This document shows, one piece after another, positions 14,017 through 16,533 of a stretch of 16,533 nt of DNA; the first letter of the stretch is position 1; each line of letters starts with the position of its first letter. The notes under the pieces were generated by a model. It ran no database searches and was not told the DNA's origin. It saw only the letters and a list, made by a program, of their open reading frames with translations. The DNA is taken from NCBI GenBank assembly GCA_050732575.1, contig JBOHRF010000093.1, positions 1-16,533 of the forward strand, written 5' to 3'. The translations under genes were made by a program, and so were the position numbers. The stretch is from JBBDWZ01 sp050732575 (GTDB lineage: Bacteria > Gemmatimonadota > Gemmatimonadetes > Longimicrobiales > RSA9).

Positions 14017-14307
14017 GGCTTGATTCCGTACGGTGACGTTGCAGCATCGCGGGGTGGGGCGGGCCTGCACGCGGCAGGCACTGAGAATCGAATCGTGAGA
14101 GACACTCGATCAGGCGGGCAACGGCTGGAATGATAACAATAACCGGCGCGCAACGCGACCATCTTGCCAGAACCGATTCACGCGCAGCCGGTCTCGCACG
14201 GCTGGTCGTTTGGCCCGCGGCGGTCGCCGCGGACGACCGGCGGCGCAACCTTACCCCGGGCGCAAGACCGTTCAAGCGCGTCAATTCGCGGAGGTTGATT
14301 GATCACC
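14017..14307. other. Intergenic region between divergent genes
   Basis: About 290 bases between the regulator and the YncE-like gene, so it should carry promoters for both. I found no convincing -35/-10 pair. A weak inverted motif, ATCGTGAG and CTCGAT around 14093-14112, could be an operator but is short and imperfect. Confidence 0.35.
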
Positions 14308-15336
14308 ATGCCAACCAGCAACCTGCATCCAACTCTTGGCCGCGGCGCAACGCTGCTGGCCGTACTGGCCTGTGCCGGTCTGGACACTACCGCACCGAGT
14401 GGTCGGACATTCGACTTGCGGACGGGCTACGTGCTGGTCGCCAACCAGCAGTCCGCCAACGTTTCCTTGATCGACCTGCGTACAGACAGTGCGCGCTTGA
14501 TCCCGGTGCCCCCGGGTCCGCACGAGGCCGTGATTTCACCCAGCGGCGGCGTGGGCGTCGTGACTATCTACGGCGGCCAGGGGGTGCTGGGGAATCAACT
14601 GGTGGTGGTCGACATACGGACGGGCACGGTCAGCAAGACCATTTCACTGGGCGAATACACACGGCCACACGGTGCGGTCTTCCTGCCCGGCGATGAAACA
14701 CGCGTGGTCGTTACATCAGAAGCGACCCAGCGCCTTCTGCTGGTCAACCTCGCGTCCGGTACGGTTGAACACGCCATTCCCACCAATGCGAGCGGTTCGC
14801 ACATGGTCGCCGTTACTGCAGACGCAAAACGCGCTTTTACCGCCAATGTTGGATCCGGCTCGGTATCCGAGATCGACCTGGTTACGCGAAACCTGGTGCG
14901 CGTGATTGCGGTCGCGCCCAACGCAGAAGGGATCGCGGTCGCACCCGATGGCAGCACCGTGTGGGCAGGCAGCAATGCCAACGGAACCGTAAGCGTGATC
15001 GACACCAGGACCGGCAGTATTGCGGCTACTTTGACCGGCTTTACGCTCCCCTATCGCCTGGCCATTTCGGCCGACGGCCGCACTGCCATCATTTGTGACC
15101 CGCAGGGCAACAAGATTCATGTTGCCGATGTTGCACAACGCAGCATTACGTGGACGCTCGATGCTCTGGGCTCGCCGCGCGGGGTGAACATCGCTCCAGA
15201 CGGAAAAACCGCGTTCGTCACGCTGGCCGCCGATCAGACGGTCGGCATCATCGATCTCGAGAGTCGAAGACTCGTGCGCAAGATCAAGGTGGGTGCCTCA
15301 CCGGACGGCGTGTGGTACGGGCCCACACCGCGCTGA
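14308..15336 (+). CDS. YncE-like (YVTN) beta-propeller lipoprotein
   Basis: 342 residues from ATG 14308. GGAGG at 14290-14294 is 13 bases from this ATG but only 4 from an in-frame TTG at 14299, so the true start may be three codons earlier. The N-terminus ends in a lipobox (LLAVLAC|AG), so it is probably a lipoprotein. The rest is a run of about seven blade repeats of about 42 residues with YVTN-type pattern: GYVLVANQQSANVSLIDLRT, NQLVVVDIRTGTVSKTI, RLLLVNLASGTVEHAI, GSVSEIDLVTRNLVRVI, GTVSVIDTRTGSIAATL, NKIHVADVAQRSITW, QTVGIIDLESRRLVRKI. Ligand unknown. Divergent from the regulator at 13132-14016. Confidence 0.85.
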   Translation: MPTSNLHPTLGRGATLLAVLACAGLDTTAPSGRTFDLRTGYVLVANQQSANVSLIDLRTDSARLIPVPPGPHEAVISPSGGVGVVTIYGGQGVLGNQLVVVDIRTGTVSKTISLGEYTRPHGAVFLPGDETRVVVTSEATQRLLLVNLASGTVEHAIPTNASGSHMVAVTADAKRAFTANVGSGSVSEIDLVTRNLVRVIAVAPNAEGIAVAPDGSTVWAGSNANGTVSVIDTRTGSIAATLTGFTLPYRLAISADGRTAIICDPQGNKIHVADVAQRSITWTLDALGSPRGVNIAPDGKTAFVTLAADQTVGIIDLESRRLVRKIKVGASPDGVWYGPTPR

Positions 15337-15367
15337 TGCACCGGGGTCGGACGGCCGGCTACAATGA

Positions 15368-15488
15368 TTCGGGAGCGTAGAGCGGGAGTAAGGAGCGGGA
15401 GCAGGCGGGAGCGGGCATGCGCGCTTCGATCATCGGAGGCACGCGCGCCCGGCCGCGCCTGCTCCCGTTATGCGCTCCCGCTCCCGAA
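15368..15488. terminator. Long GGGAGC-rich imperfect hairpin between convergent genes
   Basis: TTCGGGAGCG (15368-15377) and CGCTCCCGAA (15479-15488) are exact complements at the two ends of a 121-base element. The left arm repeats GAGCGGGAG several times; the right arm carries CTGCTCCCG and GCTCCCGCTCCCG. An inner stem joins GCGCGC on each side around CTTCGATCATCGGAG, itself self-complementary. It sits 31 bases after the YncE-like stop and 37 bases before the outer-membrane gene's stop, so it can end transcripts from both sides. No T-tract follows. Confidence 0.65.
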
Positions 15489-15525
15489 CGTGTGCCGGCG
15501 CCAGTCAAGCGTGATGACCAGAGAT

Positions 15526-16203
15526 TCATCCTCGATGAAGCTTCAGTCCAACATGAAAATGCATGGCCAGGTTGGGCACATTGGCGTGTCCACCCGCAAC
15601 GGGCAGGCGCGCTCTGGATGCAGATGCGCCCGCTTCCAGCGCCAGCGCGAGAAACGACGTCAACAGTACATATCGGCCTGCTGCGCCCTGCAGCGACGGT
15701 CCCGTTAGATAGTAGCCGCCGCCCAGCGGACCACCGTCGGCCGGCGTTGTCCTGCCTCTTACCACAGTTTCCGGATGGGCAATGACAACGCCGCCACCCA
15801 CGCCGAAATAACTCGAGCCGTGCAGCCAGCCATGGGTAACCGCCACCAGGTTGTAGCCGTGACTCACCTCGAATCGTTGGATGGCAGATGGCGCATTGGT
15901 GAGATAGAGCTTGTGATGCAGAAGGCCCACCGCCCATCCGCGCCGGCTCCGCCAGTAGCCGATTCGCCACGCGTAATACGGCGATCCTTCCAGGGGCCGG
16001 GTCTCATATTTCGCAGTGAAGCGGAGCTCTGCGGATCCGCTTTGCGTTACATGCAACGGCAGCGGTACGCTGAGCGCGCTGCCCATGAAGCCTTCGGCGA
16101 AGATCTGGGCGCGGCCCGGGCGTGCTCCGGCGGCGAGGAGCAGCGCGGCCAGCAAGACTGCCCGGTGTGCATGGCGGCCGATCCAATAACCGCGTCCAGT
16201 CAT
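15526..16203 (-). CDS. Outer-membrane beta-barrel protein (lipid A deacylase-like fold possible)
   Basis: 225 residues from ATG 16203 to TGA 15526-15528. Residues 1-33 form a signal peptide (MTGRGYWIGRHAHRAVLLAALLLAAG, cleavage likely at GRAQ). The mature protein alternates short amphipathic strands with turns (ELRFTAKYETRPLE, YYAWRIGYWRSRRGWAVGLLHHKLYL, YFGVGGGVVIAHPE, ALEAGASASRARLPVAGG, HFHVGLKLHRG), the look of an eight-stranded barrel. The HHKLYLTNAP and EVSHGYNLV blocks resemble an uncharacterised barrel family related to acyloxyacyl hydrolase/PagL, but the PagL catalytic His-x-Ser could not be located, so no enzyme role is claimed. The start lies 11 bases after the stop of the upstream barrel gene, indicating an operon. 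Confidence 0.7.
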   Translation of the reverse strand: MTGRGYWIGRHAHRAVLLAALLLAAGARPGRAQIFAEGFMGSALSVPLPLHVTQSGSAELRFTAKYETRPLEGSPYYAWRIGYWRSRRGWAVGLLHHKLYLTNAPSAIQRFEVSHGYNLVAVTHGWLHGSSYFGVGGGVVIAHPETVVRGRTTPADGGPLGGGYYLTGPSLQGAAGRYVLLTSFLALALEAGASASRARLPVAGGHANVPNLAMHFHVGLKLHRG

Positions 16204-16214
16204 GGGCACCGAAC

Positions 16215-16533
16215 TCAGAAATGTTTGCCAACCGCAATGTACAGCGCTCCGGGACGTCCGCCCGGGAAGATTCGCTGACCCAGATTCTGCGGAGCGACTT
16301 CGTCCACAGCACGCAGCCAACGAATCTGGTAGGTGAGCCGGTGTGCGCTGTTGAACGTCTGCTCGACGCCCAGGTTGAAAGCCATACCCAGGCTCGCATC
16401 GTATCCCAGGTCAGTGCGTTCGGCATGGATGCGGCGGACCACACCCAGATACCCAAATCCCAGACCCACGTAGGGATTCATGGTCATGTGCGGGCGGAAT
16501 CGGTAGTTCGCGGATAAGAACAGGAGGTCGGCG
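16215..16533 (-). CDS. Outer-membrane beta-barrel protein, C-terminal part (runs off the window)
   Basis: The frame is open to the window end on the minus strand, so the 5' part is missing. The visible 105 residues run ADLLFLSANYRFRPHM, MNPYVGLGFGYLGVVRRIH, LGYDASLGMAFNLGVEQTF, RLTYQIRWLRAV, to GALYIAVGKHF. Alternating strands and a C-terminal Phe are the hallmark of BAM-inserted barrels. It is followed after 11 bases by a second barrel gene (15526-16203), so the two are probably co-transcribed. Ligand or function unknown. Confidence 0.7.
   Translation of the reverse strand, partial: ADLLFLSANYRFRPHMTMNPYVGLGFGYLGVVRRIHAERTDLGYDASLGMAFNLGVEQTFNSAHRLTYQIRWLRAVDEVAPQNLGQRIFPGGRPGALYIAVGKHF

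Overview
The window looks like chromosomal DNA from a high-GC Gram-negative bacterium, most plausibly of the Gemmatimonadota. This is inferred from the mix of families, with no marker gene present: exported six-bladed beta-propellers, carboxypeptidase-regulatory/plug-like secreted proteins, a soluble PQQ sugar dehydrogenase, outer-membrane barrels, and an M4-like peptidase with an emfourin-type inhibitor. No rRNA, tRNA, transposase or CRISPR array was seen.

Region 1 (1-5702, plus strand, lower GC) is a run of exported-protein genes: the end of a DsbA-like thiol oxidoreductase, a 64-residue Cys-rich exported peptide, an unrecognised ORF, a PQQ-dependent sugar dehydrogenase, a six-bladed beta-propeller, a second Cys-rich exported peptide (eight Cys), an intact DsbA-like protein with a CPYC centre, and a secreted protein with two carboxypeptidase-regulatory domains and a plug-like tail. 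Cys-rich peptides lying next to thiol oxidoreductases and propellers is the best candidate for an undescribed system. A third, decayed copy (truncated propeller plus frameshifted Cys-containing protein) lies at 8265-9393.

Region 2 (5862-8212, higher GC) holds two broken genes, an AraC-type regulator and a class C beta-lactamase-like serine hydrolase, with at least four frameshifts. It separates region 1 from the decayed module and abuts the truncated 5' end of its propeller. An intact DUF6265-like lipoprotein follows at 9442-9999.

Region 3 (10000-16533, higher GC) contains a small Cys/His protein, an M4-like peptidase with an adjacent emfourin-like inhibitor, an HTH regulator (all minus strand), a YncE-like lipoprotein beta-propeller (plus strand), and two outer-membrane beta-barrel genes in an operon (minus strand, the upstream one cut by the window end). 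Three unusually long imperfect hairpins, each with a purine-rich arm and its pyrimidine-rich complement, lie exactly at gene 3' ends (10111-10472, 10896-11038, 15368-15488). They look like one class of oversized terminator or intergenic repeat.

All assignments are by eye from translated sequence; no database search was run.
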